Shown here in pieces: positions 36,401-47,348 of a DNA stretch of 64,000 nucleotides. This DNA is from Metridium senile. Taxonomy: Eukaryota; Cnidaria; Anthozoa; Actiniaria; Metridiidae. The translations under genes and the position numbers were made by a program. The notes under the pieces were generated by a model. The model was not told where the DNA came from. It made no database searches and worked only from the letters and a program-made list of their open reading frames with translations. Positions within the stretch are counted from its first letter, which is position 1, and the number at the start of each line of letters is the position of its first letter. The stretch spans positions 9,288,470 to 9,352,469 of the forward strand of contig OX459110.1 in NCBI GenBank assembly GCA_949775045.1. Reading direction: 5' to 3'.

Positions 36401-37588
36401 AGGTAATATTCTCTATCTCTCGCTTTTTTCTTTTCTTCTTTTCTTTTTTGTGAAGCTTGCTTACGTGAAATTGGTGGTGAATCAGCCTTTGTTTTATTCA
36501 TAATAGCATGTAATAGAGTTCAAGAACTTTGGCTACAATTGACTGATCGCACGTGCTCACCTCGTGTTTGATTATTTAAATAAACCATAACTAGGACCCC
36601 TGTTCTATGTATTGATCCCCCCTCTAACGATAGGCTAATACACGTGATTGAATGTGTTGGAGAAGAAGTGAACTCGATCGAGTAAGATTTTGGGCACGTT
36701 TAGATGAATTTATTCGCATATTCTCGTGCTGTGATGCTCATTTTACCTTTGTAAACACAGGGATTATGACGAAAAGTGTTTCCGTATTGTTCGAACTTCA
36801 ATATTTCGCTTTAAATGAATTAGAAACGGCTGAAAATATCAGAGATGTTGGATAAACACAAGCCCAAAGCACAGAATTCGGAGTGAGTACTGTAATGTGC
36901 GGATTTGTGAATTTATTTTCTCGTTTCCTTGGACAAATATAGTTTATTTTATACACATTTTAGCGTTACAAATAGTGTTTCCAAATTATATTTTTACCTC
37001 GCACAGAAGTTAAGAGCAATGTATGTATTTAATATTTTGCTTGCTGTTACTTCAAATACAGCCCATCAGATCGCTGTATAAATATTTACTAATATTTGCA
37101 ATAATGGTAACGAAATTTCAATTTAATGTTTACAGTATTTTCTCAAACGGCCAGCGTTACATTCACACTGGCATCACGTATGTATGTTTCATGTAAAAAA
37201 AAATATTAAAAAGAAATAACCTTTTTCCATAATTACTTGTTGTGAGTCTTTATTGTATAATAGATTTTGTATGTGCTGGTAATTATTAGTTTAACTTTAA
37301 TATTTAGCGAGATACTCAAGTTTTTGTACAGTTGTTGTAGCTTCGCTTCGGCGGAAATGTAACGCGTTACGGCATCATTTTTGCGTTTCTATTAAAAATA
37401 TTATTTTTTCCCATAAAGTCGTAACATAATAAATTATTTTTCTCTTTGGCATTTTATAGTTTGGTTGTAAACCTACAATTTTAACAATTTTCAGTCGGAT
37501 CCTTTCAATTCCAAAAAAGATATTCAATATTATATTGGGGAAGAGTCGCCATATTGGCAAAACGGCGGGGTGATTGTGCAACTCATCC
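33430..37588. mobile_element. Candidate autonomous DNA transposon (4.2 kb)
   Basis: The 17-bp sequence GATGAGTTGCACAATCA occurs at 33430-33446 and inverted at 37572-37588, bracketing the single 931-codon frame 33706-36501 and no other gene. The flanking triplet caa is present outside both ends and could be a 3-bp target duplication. Inverted ends plus an intact DDE-like frame make this a plausible complete transposon; the ends rest on one short match and may be longer and diverged. About 1.07 kb of AT-rich non-coding DNA separates the gene from the right end. Confidence 0.55.
33706..36501 (-). CDS. DDE-like transposase candidate, 931 residues, no introns
   Basis: One uninterrupted frame from ATG to TAA. 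Residues 1-110 are highly basic and charged, probably coiled coil (KKKARDREYYLKNRERK). Residues 140-330 carry a Lys-rich segment (SPRTRKILANRGVL, then ENKKKIFNYW). A Cys/His-rich middle follows (CLCRKH at 358, CLERQCESCGVD at 419-430). The core has HDYSEGY (Asp522), FTDGCAAQYKSRHC (Asp617) and TSHAKGEQDAAGSHVK (acidic 656-658), which I read as the D-D-E/D catalytic set. A second Cys motif CYCISCIADDESHC lies near the C-terminus. Similar unnamed proteins with a DGxxxQYK...SHGKG pattern are common in invertebrate genomes; I cannot assign a superfamily. The intact frame and lack of introns suggest a young transposon rather than a host gene, but domestication is possible. Confidence 0.75.
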   Translation of the reverse strand: MNKTKADSPPISRKQASQKRKEEKKKARDREYYLKNRERKIEQVKKQRQDKRDLFKQQTRTRNDLKRRELKDKVKERRQAAVEESQRRREKIREQTRERVRKYREQKQQEGLVQTQDKDGGFPNRTSKKRATDKVKGKLPATPIKKADIIQNLVGSPRTRKILANRGVLRTPEEERDVNTLKALASDISTGINEVKKSGSLEKRAAFRAFKSLAFGDSVKKSRAKKSLGKLINLNDRSISKAIKTREEILKDDKASWLYIKRKVRKDALSEENKKKIFNYWSNTASRPTGDKKDFTKKRIGKKEYIRHAKHVLEKTQTEAYQEFKELHPEVTVKQRKFESLKPFFVKQARERDRKSCLCRKHVEAKIVFGTCLKFRKETLKNREISTDDDSIIWTSLTEVAEKTLCPKQEGNTYHPIKCLERQCESCGVDKLELLPEEILQEGTVRWSRYEYIPTGKFLSNGQEKKKISLVPRETSPCELFEFFKELLRDYPYHTFMARWQREQMDSLLENLPIGHAVCVHDYSEGYSCRQQDEIQSEYFDVAKVSLHVTILYRHAVEAFDDECSTEEKPNIIKEHMFVISDDTVQDQDSVHKVQQLVQGYLNQINYDVKKMHEFTDGCAAQYKSRHCVGDVSCSLADFGFPIQRNYFETSHAKGEQDAAGSHVKQKISKAVLNRTATINSAKAMYEYLEANFTQPTSTFTARANAVHLRRRVFFHVPSEGENAVARNREGRKFKEVKGIRKWHCVKSLAQQEQVSIRYRSCYCISCIADDESHCTNKAWLDDWKEVNIARDGSVATTRQAREENILDYDTASHIADLATNGSTVAIAADDDPMYDFYLLKVTSEGVEELESNFTDDYQVTALRGEQVLKGNFYLRDNIHDMTFTLDTKHTAVVYAATVRHICGELTVKKKGRKMIHKLPLRENEEIIASL

Positions 37589-38734
37589 AACAATCCAACA
37601 TATTTAAGTTGTCAATCAAATGGCAGATTTGACGTGAAATGTGAAATGTCAGTACAAATTTTTACAACTCAGGAATTGTCACAAAATGCAGAATTATTTA
37701 TGTAATTTCAGTTTATTTTTAGGATTGTGAATACTACTGAAACCCTCTTGTATTAGAGCATTGTAATTTCTACATTGAGAAGTTAGAAACATTTTGTGTT
37801 TAAAGACTCGCTTGCCAGCATGCACTGCGCGAAAGATTTAATTTCGTAGACCATGATAATCGCCAATCAGACATTTTGATATATTTTACAATGTGAGTGG
37901 GCATTTACGCTCTTACTTAATCATTAAGCGTTTTGTTTTATTTGTTTTTTCTCACAATACAACTGACTGCGAATGAATTATAACACTCAAATCAAAATAA
38001 CCAACGCAAAGCATGCTGGTAAGTGACCATGGGTCTTTGTTACAGAATAAATAGTTTTGTTTTTTATATTAGAAAAAAACTAGAATGCACACCATGTTAG
38101 AGTAATTGTTTTTATTAATACGCTTTTTTATTACCTGAATTATCTAGTGGTTTGTCGTTACTAAACGTAAGCACATTTAGTACCATTGTGGGCACTGATA
38201 TTGTTTTGTGTTCAAAGTTTCAAAACATTGAATCCTTTCAAAGTTATCACATCTACAGAGTGTGCAATCTGGCCTTTTGTAAATACTCTATCCTTTAACC
38301 TACTTAAATACAGATTTAAAAACTTGGTTGCCAAACTATCAACAATCATTCTAATTGTCTTCAAGATCACGACATGTTGCCTGCTGTGCCAGGCATTGTA
38401 GAGTTAGAATCAACAGTTCTGTGGCCTGTATGGCCCTGTAAATAGAAGAGAAATAGGACTGTCACAAATAAACAGAACTATTTCAACATCCAGTTGTGTG
38501 ACTGATCGTTATTTTGTCCTTAGATTTATTAGAGTGCAAATAATATACAGGTCTGTGAAACAAATAGTTACTAATTAGTGCTTTTTAAACAACAAAAACA
38601 ATTAGCATACAATTGCACTAAACAATCAGCTAACCATTTCACGGGTATAATCATCATTTGCACTCTACCACCACTATCAATCATCTTAAATCATATCATC
38701 ATCATGCACCCTCATCACCAGCCCCCTCCCCAGC
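37589..38734. other. Intergenic DNA, no gene recognised
   Basis: AT-rich sequence without domains, RNAs or clear transposon ends. Short open frames (for example 38186-38401) show no recognisable features. Confidence 0.5.
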
Positions 38735-38920
38735 CGATAGACCTTTTCACTGTACGTTCAAATTATAGCTTGTAATATATTCTTTACAATTTGATTACAG
38801 CCCTTGGAATTTTGAAGTGCATACATTCCTTAAATTATCACACGCTGTCGTCAAATTCTAAAGAATGTATTATATGCTATTGAGGCTGAAGTTGTGGACA
38901 AGAACTGTGAAAAGGCTATA
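38735..38920. mobile_element. MITE family B, copy 2
   Basis: Same family as 5603-5829: gatagaccttttcactgtac ... acaatttgattacagc on the left and cacacgctgtcgtcaaattc ... gaactgtgaaaaggctata on the right. More diverged and shorter in the middle. Confidence 0.78.
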
Positions 38921-39483
38921 TTCTTGCTCGATCTTAGGGATCTTGGTCATATAAATATTTTCATGTATAGTTTAAAGCATTACACAGGGAACCCGTGAAA
39001 GGTACATTTGTTATTGATTGGTCTTCCTGTGGTTTTATATGGGACATGGTAATAAATTATGCTCGATCAGTTTTTAGTTCATTAAAAGCATATTTTTATT
39101 TATTTATTTATCCCTAGACATCTTTTGACTATTAAAAAATTATTTTAATAGTTTCTACTATAGTAATTGATATAGATGGCATAGCAGAATTGAATGAATG
39201 AATGGATTTTGAATATGAGTATAAATAACCAAATCAATTATAATACGTAGCTAAATTTGTTAGAAGTAAAAACAAATAATTACTTTAATATAAAAGTATA
39301 ATTTTGGACAAATATATATAATGTTTGATTTTTATAGTATAGTTATTCGTATGATAATATTGTATCTTTTTAGCTTGTTTTGATCCTACCGGCCCATTGT
39401 ATTGTGCATAACTCAGGCCAATTTTCGTAACTATAGTAACACTTTAGACTTTTCATCGTCATAACAATTTAGACAAGACACTA

Positions 39484-39552
39484 GGCTGACACTCAGCTGA
39501 CACTCGGCTGACACTCGGCTGACACTCGGCTGACACTCGGCTGACACTCGGC
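39484..39552. repeat. Minisatellite, 11-12 bp unit, six copies
   Basis: ggctgacactc repeated head to tail, arising inside the long dispersed repeat. The homologous place in copy 1 (25441-25462) has about two units. Confidence 0.85.
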
Positions 39553-39650
39553 GGAAAGATAAATAGTTGGAGTTTATTTAGCGCTAACGTGGCCTAGAGG
39601 GCATAAGGGATTAGGGAGTATGTCTACAGTGGAATATCTAAGTATAGTTT

Positions 39651-39743
39651 AATAAACGAGCAGAAGTGTTTTATCAGGATTTAAAACCACGCGGCGAAGC
39701 CAAGTGGTTTTAAACCTGATAAAACACGATCTGCGAGTTTATT
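39651..39743. mobile_element. Palindromic MITE, 93 bp
   Basis: aataaacgagcagaagtgtt ttatcagg ... aaaaccac then gcggcgaagcc and the reverse complement gtggttttaaacctgataaa acac ... gagttta tt. Almost no loop. Inserted in the long dispersed repeat. Confidence 0.75.
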
Positions 39744-40445
39744 GAACGACTTCAAAAACTCCAACCTATATTTTGTGTTTTTGTAAAAAAAATCAAGGAT
39801 TTATGAAAGTTTATTAGAGAAAATTAAGGTTAAAGTTTATGTAAATTAGGGTGAATCTATATCTTCAGTTTATCGTCACGCTTACAATTTTTTTTGAAAA
39901 TTTCTCATGAATTATTATTGAGTTTTTGAATGCTGTAGTATGATGTATTGTCTAAGTATTTTAAGTATTCGCTTAATGTCAAACTGAAACCGCCAACTAT
40001 CGACTTTAGTGCTTGGTAGATTGAAGATCGATTATAGCGCAAATTCACCCCTCACCTCCCCCAAATCGAGCAATACTTTTACATTTATGTATAGGTGGAG
40101 AAACAACCACGCGACACGAAAAATTGAGACACTGTCTCTGCCCTAGCCTGAGAAAACAGACGTTCTTTCGCACTACACAACACAATTTTGCTTCATTTGA
40201 ATGAACAGCCAAATGCCAACTTAGACAGCTGTTTCTATCTTGTTGGGTCTCATGATGATCAGCACTAAAATAGTCGAACAGCTCACCAACTGCTGGTCAA
40301 ATGCATGCGAGAGTATTCTCTAGTTTTATCCTGGGTACCAGAGGTTATATTCTACTTGCTTTAGCCGTTTGTAATTATGACAGTTTGTGCTTGTTTAATT
40401 TGTGAAGCAACTTGAACGTGATAAATACAAATACTAGATTAAGGA

Positions 40446-40476
40446 TAGGATAGGATAGGATAGGATAGGATAGGAT
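40446..40476. repeat. AGGAT pentanucleotide run, left border of LINE
   Basis: Six copies of aggat directly precede the LINE frame. The same pentamer forms the long run at the LINE's 3' end (42424-42562), so this is likely target-site duplication within a pre-existing run, or a template jump onto it. Confidence 0.85.
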
Positions 40477-42189
40477 ATGAAGCGAAGCATGAGGGGTGTC
40501 CACGCTAATTCGACCTCCGTATATTTGGTCGTGTTTCTTGCCTACAGTGTCCTTTTTAACTCTCTAAATGAACACTACCGATTTCTAAACTCATGTGGTA
40601 GCGTTTGGCGGAGTTCTGTTCAGCTACGATGTTTTGCTAGCCGGAAAATTCAGTATTTTCAATCTCCATCTTCACTTGGCGTTGAAATCTCTGCGATCGA
40701 AATTTGCATACCGGACTACGACTCTCTGGAGGTGCTTTTACCAGTGATAACTAGAATGGTGAACGCATCTATGTCTACTGGTCATTTCCCGAAAGTATGG
40801 AAAGAAGCGGCCGTTAACCCTTTACTCAAAAAAGGCGCAAAGGACTCTGGGAACAAAAACCTACGACCAGTGAGTAATTTGCAGTTTGTTTCAAAGATCA
40901 CAGAGAGGGCGGTTTTTAACCAATTCTATACTCATGTCACTGAAAATGGACTCTTTCCTGAGTTACAATCAGCATATAGGAAAGGATACAGTACAGAGAC
41001 GGCTCTTTTAAAGATTTCAAATGACATTCTGCTTAACATGAACAGCCAGCATGTATCTCTTCTAGTACTCTTGGATTTAAGCGCCGCATTTGATACGGTT
41101 GATCACAGTATTCTTCTTGGCCGTCTAGAAACTTCATTTGGCGTTGCTGGTGATGCTCTGAAATGGTTCGGCTCATACCTTTCTGGTCGAACACAGCGTG
41201 TTGTTGTTGATGGAAAACTGTCGGAGAGATTCCCCCTGTCATTTGACGTGCCACAGGGATCCTGCCTCGGTCCCCTTTTGTTTTCCGTCTATGCGAGTAA
41301 GCTCTTTGAGGTAATAAAGACTCATCTGCCCCAAGTCCATGCATATGCTGACGACACCCAATTGTACCTCTCGTTTAAACCGGACAGCGCGACTGATGAG
41401 ACAGATGCCAGGTGTGCTATGGAGCAATGTATCAGGGCTGTGAGAGCGTGGATGGTCGTGGACAAGCTCAAGATCAACGAGGATAAGACTAAATTTTTGC
41501 TAATCGGAACTCGTCAGCAACTCACTAAAGTAAGAACTGATAGTCTGTTAGTTGCTGAAACTGATGTGTCACCTGTTAGTGAGGCTAGAAATCTTGGCGT
41601 CTGGTTCGATAGTAACTTTCAATTTAAATACCACATAAATAAGACATGTCAGTCTGCTTTTTATTCAATATTTAATATTAGACGCATACGTAAGTTCCTA
41701 TCCGTTGATGCTGCTAAGACGCTAGTACATGCTCTCGTAATTAGTCGATTAGACTATTGTAATTCGCTTTTGTATGGTCTACCAGCAATTGACATAAACA
41801 CACTTCAGCGCGCACAAAATGCAGCAGCAAGACTTATCACAAATACGCCACGCTTTTCTCACATTACTCCAGTAATGATAGAATTACATTGGCTTCCTGT
41901 GAAATTTAGAATTATTTACAAAGTTATTTTATTTATTTTTAAGGCTATGCATGGTACCGCACCTACATATTTAAATAATCTGATATATTTTAAACATTCT
42001 CGGTATAACCTTAGATCCATAAGTAACAACCTTTTAGCTAGACCTGAAATCAAATCAGGCAAGACAACGGGAGACCGGGCCTTCAAGGTCGCAGCTCCAA
42101 TATTATGGAATGAACTCCCTCTTAGTGTAAGGTCGATCTGCAAACAGCATTACAACATTCAAGAAGCTATTAAAGACTCATTTGTTTAA
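40477..42189 (+). mobile_element. 5'-truncated LINE with intact reverse transcriptase (CR1/L2-like)
   Basis: The 570-codon frame encodes a non-LTR reverse transcriptase: PVSNLQFVSKITERAVFNQF, the finger/palm motif VLLDLSAAFDTVDH (near residue 200), VPQGSCLGPLLFSVY and the catalytic YADDTQLY (290-297). The C-terminal part has the usual connection segment (LVISRLDYCNSLLYGLP, LHWLPVKFRIIYK). No endonuclease domain is present and the first 75 residues match nothing, so the element is truncated at its 5' side. It ends in a pentanucleotide tail, as CR1/L2-type elements often do with short tandem tails. No stop or frameshift is seen within the reverse transcriptase, so insertion is recent. Family assignment is from motif style only. 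Confidence 0.88.
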
Positions 42190-42423
42190 GAAAGCATATT
42201 TTTAGATTTAGTTTTATTATTTATTATTCTGCTTTTTCTGGAACTTTTTGTTTTGTTTGACAACTATTTCTATTTTGTCCTATTATATATTTAAACTAAT
42301 TTTTATTCAATCAATGTAAATGTTTAAAATGTAAAGTAGAGCTTGAATATCTTATAAATATTGTAGTATAGTTTAGCTTAGTTAGGATTTTTCATGTTGT
42401 AAATTGTAAATTTTATAAAGCGC

Positions 42424-42562
42424 AGGATAGGATAGGATAGGATAGGATAGGATAGGATAGGATAGGATAGGATAGGATAGGATAGGATAGGATAGGATAG
42501 GATAGGATAGGATAGGATAGGATAGGATAGGATAGGATAGGATAGGATAGGATAGGATAGGA
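42424..42562. repeat. (AGGAT)n, 3' tail of LINE
   Basis: About 28 perfect copies of aggat. It follows the LINE 3' UTR and is followed by unrelated AT-rich DNA. Confidence 0.95.
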
Positions 42563-42899
42563 TTTGAATTCGCTTTATTAGCATGACCTTTAATTACAAT
42601 TATTACAGGTATTTAACATGAACAAATATCATAAATTGATTTAGTATTTTTTTTACAAGTGAATATAATAAATCCGGCGCGCTTATTGGTCGAGATTTTT
42701 CGTCATATTTTGTTATATTGACGATTCTTCACTTTAATTTGATTAAGAAAGCCAGATTAAAACAACTGTTCTTAAACTTTTCTTAATTCCTGCTATTTTC
42801 AGCCGTTAAAAAAGAGTATTGAGGGGAAAAAATGACAAAAACAGTTGAGAATTTCGATGTGTTATGAATACATTTTGCCGGAGTTGCCGTCACACGTCA

Positions 42900-43315
42900 A
42901 GGCCGGTACACACGAGGGAGCTTGCTCCCGCAACACGCTCCCGCAACATGCTCCCGGAGCAAAGCTCCCTCGTGTGTACCAACGATTTCACGCAAAAATA
43001 TTGTTGCGCAACAAACATTTTGCTCCCGGGTTTAGTCCTCATATTAAACTGGTTAAATGTGAGGGAGCAAGCTCCAGGAGCAGGAGCCAGCTCCCTCGTG
43101 TGTACTAAAACTTTTCTGCCGCGCAACAATCTGTCTCCAGTTGACCAATCAAATTGTTGGATTTAAACTAGTTCCCATGCTCCGTTCGGGTTGTTTGCAT
43201 CGTTTCGCTCCCTCGTTTTTCTCATGTGTACTGGTCTTGCAAAATGACCCAGGATCACCCAGGAGCATGTGCGGGAGCGTGTTGCGGGAGCAAGCTCCCT
43301 CGTGTGTACCGGCCT
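42900..43315. mobile_element. Foldback MITE, 416 bp, 3-bp target duplication
   Basis: Ends aggccggtacacacgaggga and its reverse complement match for about 55 bp with one missing base; TCA flanks both sides (42897-42899 and 43316-43318). Inside, two further palindromes reuse the same arm (agctccctcgtgtgtac at 42965-42981 and 43089-43105), giving a multi-hairpin structure. Non-coding; frames on both strands are derived from the arms. High arm identity suggests recent activity. Confidence 0.88.
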
Positions 43316-45320
43316 TCATGATTGAGCGCGCGTTCGGTAGTTTCACTTTCGATTATCTGTCATTTTGTCAAAATAAAACGATTGAAATGTTATTTTTCTT
43401 TCAAACTAGACCCTGGCTTTCAGGGTTAACTCGTGCCCTGGAGAGGACATTGATTACCATGGTCATGAACAGCATATACATTGTGAAAACCCAGTGCAGA
43501 TGTCGACTCTCTTTGCACGCACAAAATTCTGATCGCGATCAGAAGACAATAGAACAAAGAAATGCAGTGCTATTTAATAAATATTTGTTTCAATGAATTA
43601 CACTGATAGCAAGCTGGAAACGAAAAACAAATACAGTTTTTTCAATCAAATATTTTCTATCAAGTTATGAATCATTTACTTATTAGATGGCTAGATCAAT
43701 AACATGAAACTTGGTAGTCCGGTCGGCAATAAAATTAAGAAAAACTTGTTACTTTAATCAAAAATATATAAGAAATGATTACAACAAGCAATATATATAT
43801 ATTTACCCAAAACATCACTAAAGTATTATACTGTTGTTGTCTTCATTTTCAATTATGCGCTGTATCGTGCTTTCTAAGAATGCTTACAATACTGTTAAAT
43901 ATCCAGTAGTAACAGCTTCGTCCTTTGTCCTGTAACTGGTTGTGAATCCATTCCATAGAATTATGAAATGATGGATAAAAGTAGCTTCTGCTAGCAGTGA
44001 AGATTTTTCGATAAATTCAAATCACAATCATAATAATGTTGGTTCGTTTAGTTCGCCCGTAAATTGTATGATCTTTAGTAAAATTCACAGAGTGACCCTT
44101 TCCGAAAACATTTGACATAAACTTAAGTGTATAAATTCTACTGCGAACGATGTGGCGTGAGGGCATAAAATATGACAGTATTCGCGATTACTTCCACGAA
44201 GAAATCATTCCTTCGACAAATCAAATATCCATGTGCTCGTATTACAATATCCCCAATCTCCCTCGATTCGTGCTAGCCAGCAAAGGACTCGGCAACCTAC
44301 ATGGAAATATTCTGCATTTTAAGACTCGTGCCACGGCCAAACGCCGAGGCACGAGTAAATATGGCAAAGTTTGACCTACTAGTTGGTTTATACTAAAACA
44401 ATTATACCTCTCGCCCTCATGGTCCAAGAGTCCGAAAATCGGGATTGATCCGCCATTGCTTTGGTTTCTCAACTGACCGGCCGGCGCTTTCCCCAACCAT
44501 TTGTATTTTGAAATAAAAAACTTTTTTTCGTCGTTATTTATTTAAATTCACTTGTATAAAAATACTAAAACAATTATTCACCTCGCCGCTCGAAGACTCA
44601 CAGCTTCGGTAAATATTCTACGATAATCACTTCGCCTTCGGTAAATAATTGTTAAATATAAGGAATACAAAAAGTGATTAATATATATATATAAATGTCT
44701 ATAAAATTACATGATTTTGTTGTTGTTCATTTCTAAGTTTCATGCATTTACAAATAAATTTTGAAAAGCAATATTGAATTTTACAATCATTAGATGTCAT
44801 TAATTTATTAACTAAATCATTTTCATCAATATTGTCATTAATTGATCAAGATTTCATTTTCGATTAAACTGTAAACGAAGACGATTATAAAATATGCATT
44901 TCAGATTCTATTTCATTATTGGTACAATATACACTATAACGTAGATTTGATGGAATATATGGATTAGTATATCTGCCAGTTTCAATAGCTAGTTTGTGGT
45001 TACTTATTCTTAGTTTGGTTAACTGCCTTCTCTGATCAAAATTTCGAATTTATTTAGATAATGTTCAATTTCATCAAATTCTTTTTGGAATTGTTTAAAT
45101 AAAAATTCTTCATTTTATCATGATATTCTTGTAAATTAGTTTTGGAGATACCGTTTTCAAGAGTATTATTTATATTATAAGAGTTTAAAAGTTGCAATAA
45201 ATTTGAGAAATAACAGGGCTTACGTTGTTCGTGCAAGGATTGAGAAAGAAAGAGTGCTTGTTTTGCAATGGAGTTATCCGGTAAACATAATAAATGATTA
45301 TAGTATTTAGTGTCTAACTT
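43316..45320. other. Intergenic DNA, no gene recognised
   Basis: Mostly AT-rich. A hairpin-prone segment at 44325-44360 (cgtgcc ... ggcacgag) and a MITE at 44568-44657 are the only structures seen. A degenerate copy of the same MITE's left end (actaaaacaattatacctc) lies at 44392. Confidence 0.45.
44568..44657. mobile_element. Small MITE (aaaacaattattcacctcg)
   Basis: aaaacaattattcacctcgc at the left and cgccttcggtaaataattgttaa at the right, read in parts, are inverted copies. About 90 bp, non-coding. Confidence 0.6.
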
Positions 45321-45324
45321 ATGA

Positions 45325-47348
45325 TGCCCGCTACGTCCGCTACGTTCGCTACACTATTCATGGGTCTATGTCAGTGGTTCTAACCTACGTGCCCGCTACG
45401 TCTGCTACGTCCGCTGCGTCTGCTACGTCCGCTACACTATTCATAGGTCATGTCAGTGTGTCTAACCTACATGCCCGCTACATTCGCTACACTATTCATG
45501 GGTCTATGTCAGTGTGTCTAACCTACATGCCCGCTACGTTCGCTACGTCCGCTACACTATTCATCTGTCTATGTCAGTATGTCTAACTTACATGCCCGCT
45601 ACGTCCGCTACACTATTTATGTGTCTATGTCAGTGTTTCACCTACATGCCCTCTACGTCCGCTACGTTCGCTACACTATGCATGGGTCTTTGTCAGTGTG
45701 TCTAACCTACATGCCCGCTACATCCGCTACGTTCGCTACGCCATTCATGGGTATATGTCAGTGTGTCTAACCTACATGCCCGCTACGTCCGCTACGTTCG
45801 CTACACTATTCATGGGTCTATGTCAGTGTGTCTAACGTACATGCCCGCTACGTCCGCTACGTTCGCTACACTATTCGTGAGTCTATGTCAGTGTGTCTAA
45901 CCTACATGCTCGGTACGTTCGCTACACTATTCATAGGTCGTGGCAGTGTTTTTAACCCACATGCCCGCTACGTCCGCTACGTTCGCTACACTATTCATGG
46001 GTCTTTGTCAGTGTGTCTAACCTACATGCCCGCTACATCCGCTACGTTCGCTACGCCATTCATGGGTCTATGTCAGTGTGTCTAACCTACATGCCCGCTA
46101 CGTCCGCTACGTACGCTACACTATTCATGGGTCTATGTCAGTGTGTCTAACCTACATGCTCGGTACGTTCGCTACGTCCGCTACACTATTCATGGGTCTA
46201 TGTCAGTGTGTCTAACCTACATGCCCGCTACGTCCGCTACGTTCGCTACACTATTCATGGTCTATGTCAGTGTATCTAACTTACATGCCCGCTACGTTCG
46301 CTACACTCTTCATAGGTCATGTTAGTGTTTCTAACCTACATGCCCGCTACTATCGCTACGTCCGCTACACTATTCATGGGTCTATATCTGTGTTTCTAAC
46401 CTACGTGCCCGCTACGTCTGCTACGTCCGCTGCGTCTGCTACACTATTCATAGGTCATGTCAGTGTGTCTAACCTACATGCCCGCTACGTCCGCTACGTT
46501 CGCTACACTATTCATGGTCTATGTCAGTGTATCTAACTTACATGCCCGCTACGTTCGCTACACTCTTCATAGGTCATGTTAGTGTTTCTAACCTACATGC
46601 CCGCTACGTTCGCCACGCTATTCATGGGTCTATGTCAGTGTGTCTAACCTACATGCCCGCTACGTTCGCTACGTCCGCTACACTATTCATGGGTCTATAT
46701 CTGTGTTTCTGGCTACGTGCCCGCTACGTCTGCTACGTCCGCTGCGTCTGCTACACTATTCATAGGTCATGTCAGTGTGTCTGACCTACATGCCCGCTAC
46801 GTCCGCTACATTCGCTACACTATTCATGGTCTATGTCAGTGTATCTAACTTACATGCCCGCTACGTTCGCTACACTCTTCATAGGTCATGTTAGTGTTTC
46901 TAACCTACATGCCCGCTACGTTCGCCACGCTATTCATGGGTCTATGTCAGTGTGTCTAACCTACATGCCCGCTACGTTCGCTACGTCCGCTACACTATTC
47001 ATGGGTCTATATCTGTGTTTCTGGCTACGTGCCCGCTACGTCTGCTACGTCCGCTGCGTCTGCTACACTATTCATAGGTCATGTCAGTGTGTCTGACCTA
47101 CATGCCCGCTACGTCCGCTACATTCGCTACACTATTCATGGGTCTATGTCAGTGTGTCTAACCTACATGCTCGGTACGTTCGCTACGTCCGCTACACTAT
47201 TCATGGGTCTATGTCAGTGTGTCTAACCTACATGCCCGCTACACTATTCATGGTCTATGTCAGTGTATCGAACTTACATGCCCGCTACGTCTGCTACGGT
47301 TCGCTACACTATTCATGGGTCTATGTCAGTGTGTCTAACCTACATGCT
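45325..47348. repeat. Satellite array, 57-66 bp unit, about 32 copies
   Basis: The unit reads catgcccgctacgtccgcta, then cgttcgctacactattcatg, then ggtctatgtcagtgtgtcta and acctac. Unit length varies because an internal 9-10 bp word (ctacgtccg/ctacgttcg) is present one to five times. A higher-order duplication of 312 bp is seen: 46521-46784 and 46833-47096 are identical in all three-base reading. Frames with MPATFATLFIG come from the satellite. The array resumes at 51345. Confidence 0.95.

Larger units (their letters stand above)
39185..40245 (-). repeat. Long dispersed repeat, copy 2 (inverted relative to copy 1)
   Basis: Reverse-strand copy of 25013-25735. It carries two later changes: a six-fold tandem repeat of ctgacactcggc (39487-39552) where copy 1 has a single unit and a partial one, and a palindromic insert at 39651-39743. 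Non-coding as far as visible. Confidence 0.7.

Noticed and set aside
34289..36453. Several plus-strand frames of 67-147 codons
   Set aside because: They lie antisense within the 931-codon DDE-like gene and show no domain.
45325..47348. CRISPR-like array of regular repeats
   Set aside because: Units are contiguous with no unique spacers, and the context is a eukaryotic nuclear genome.
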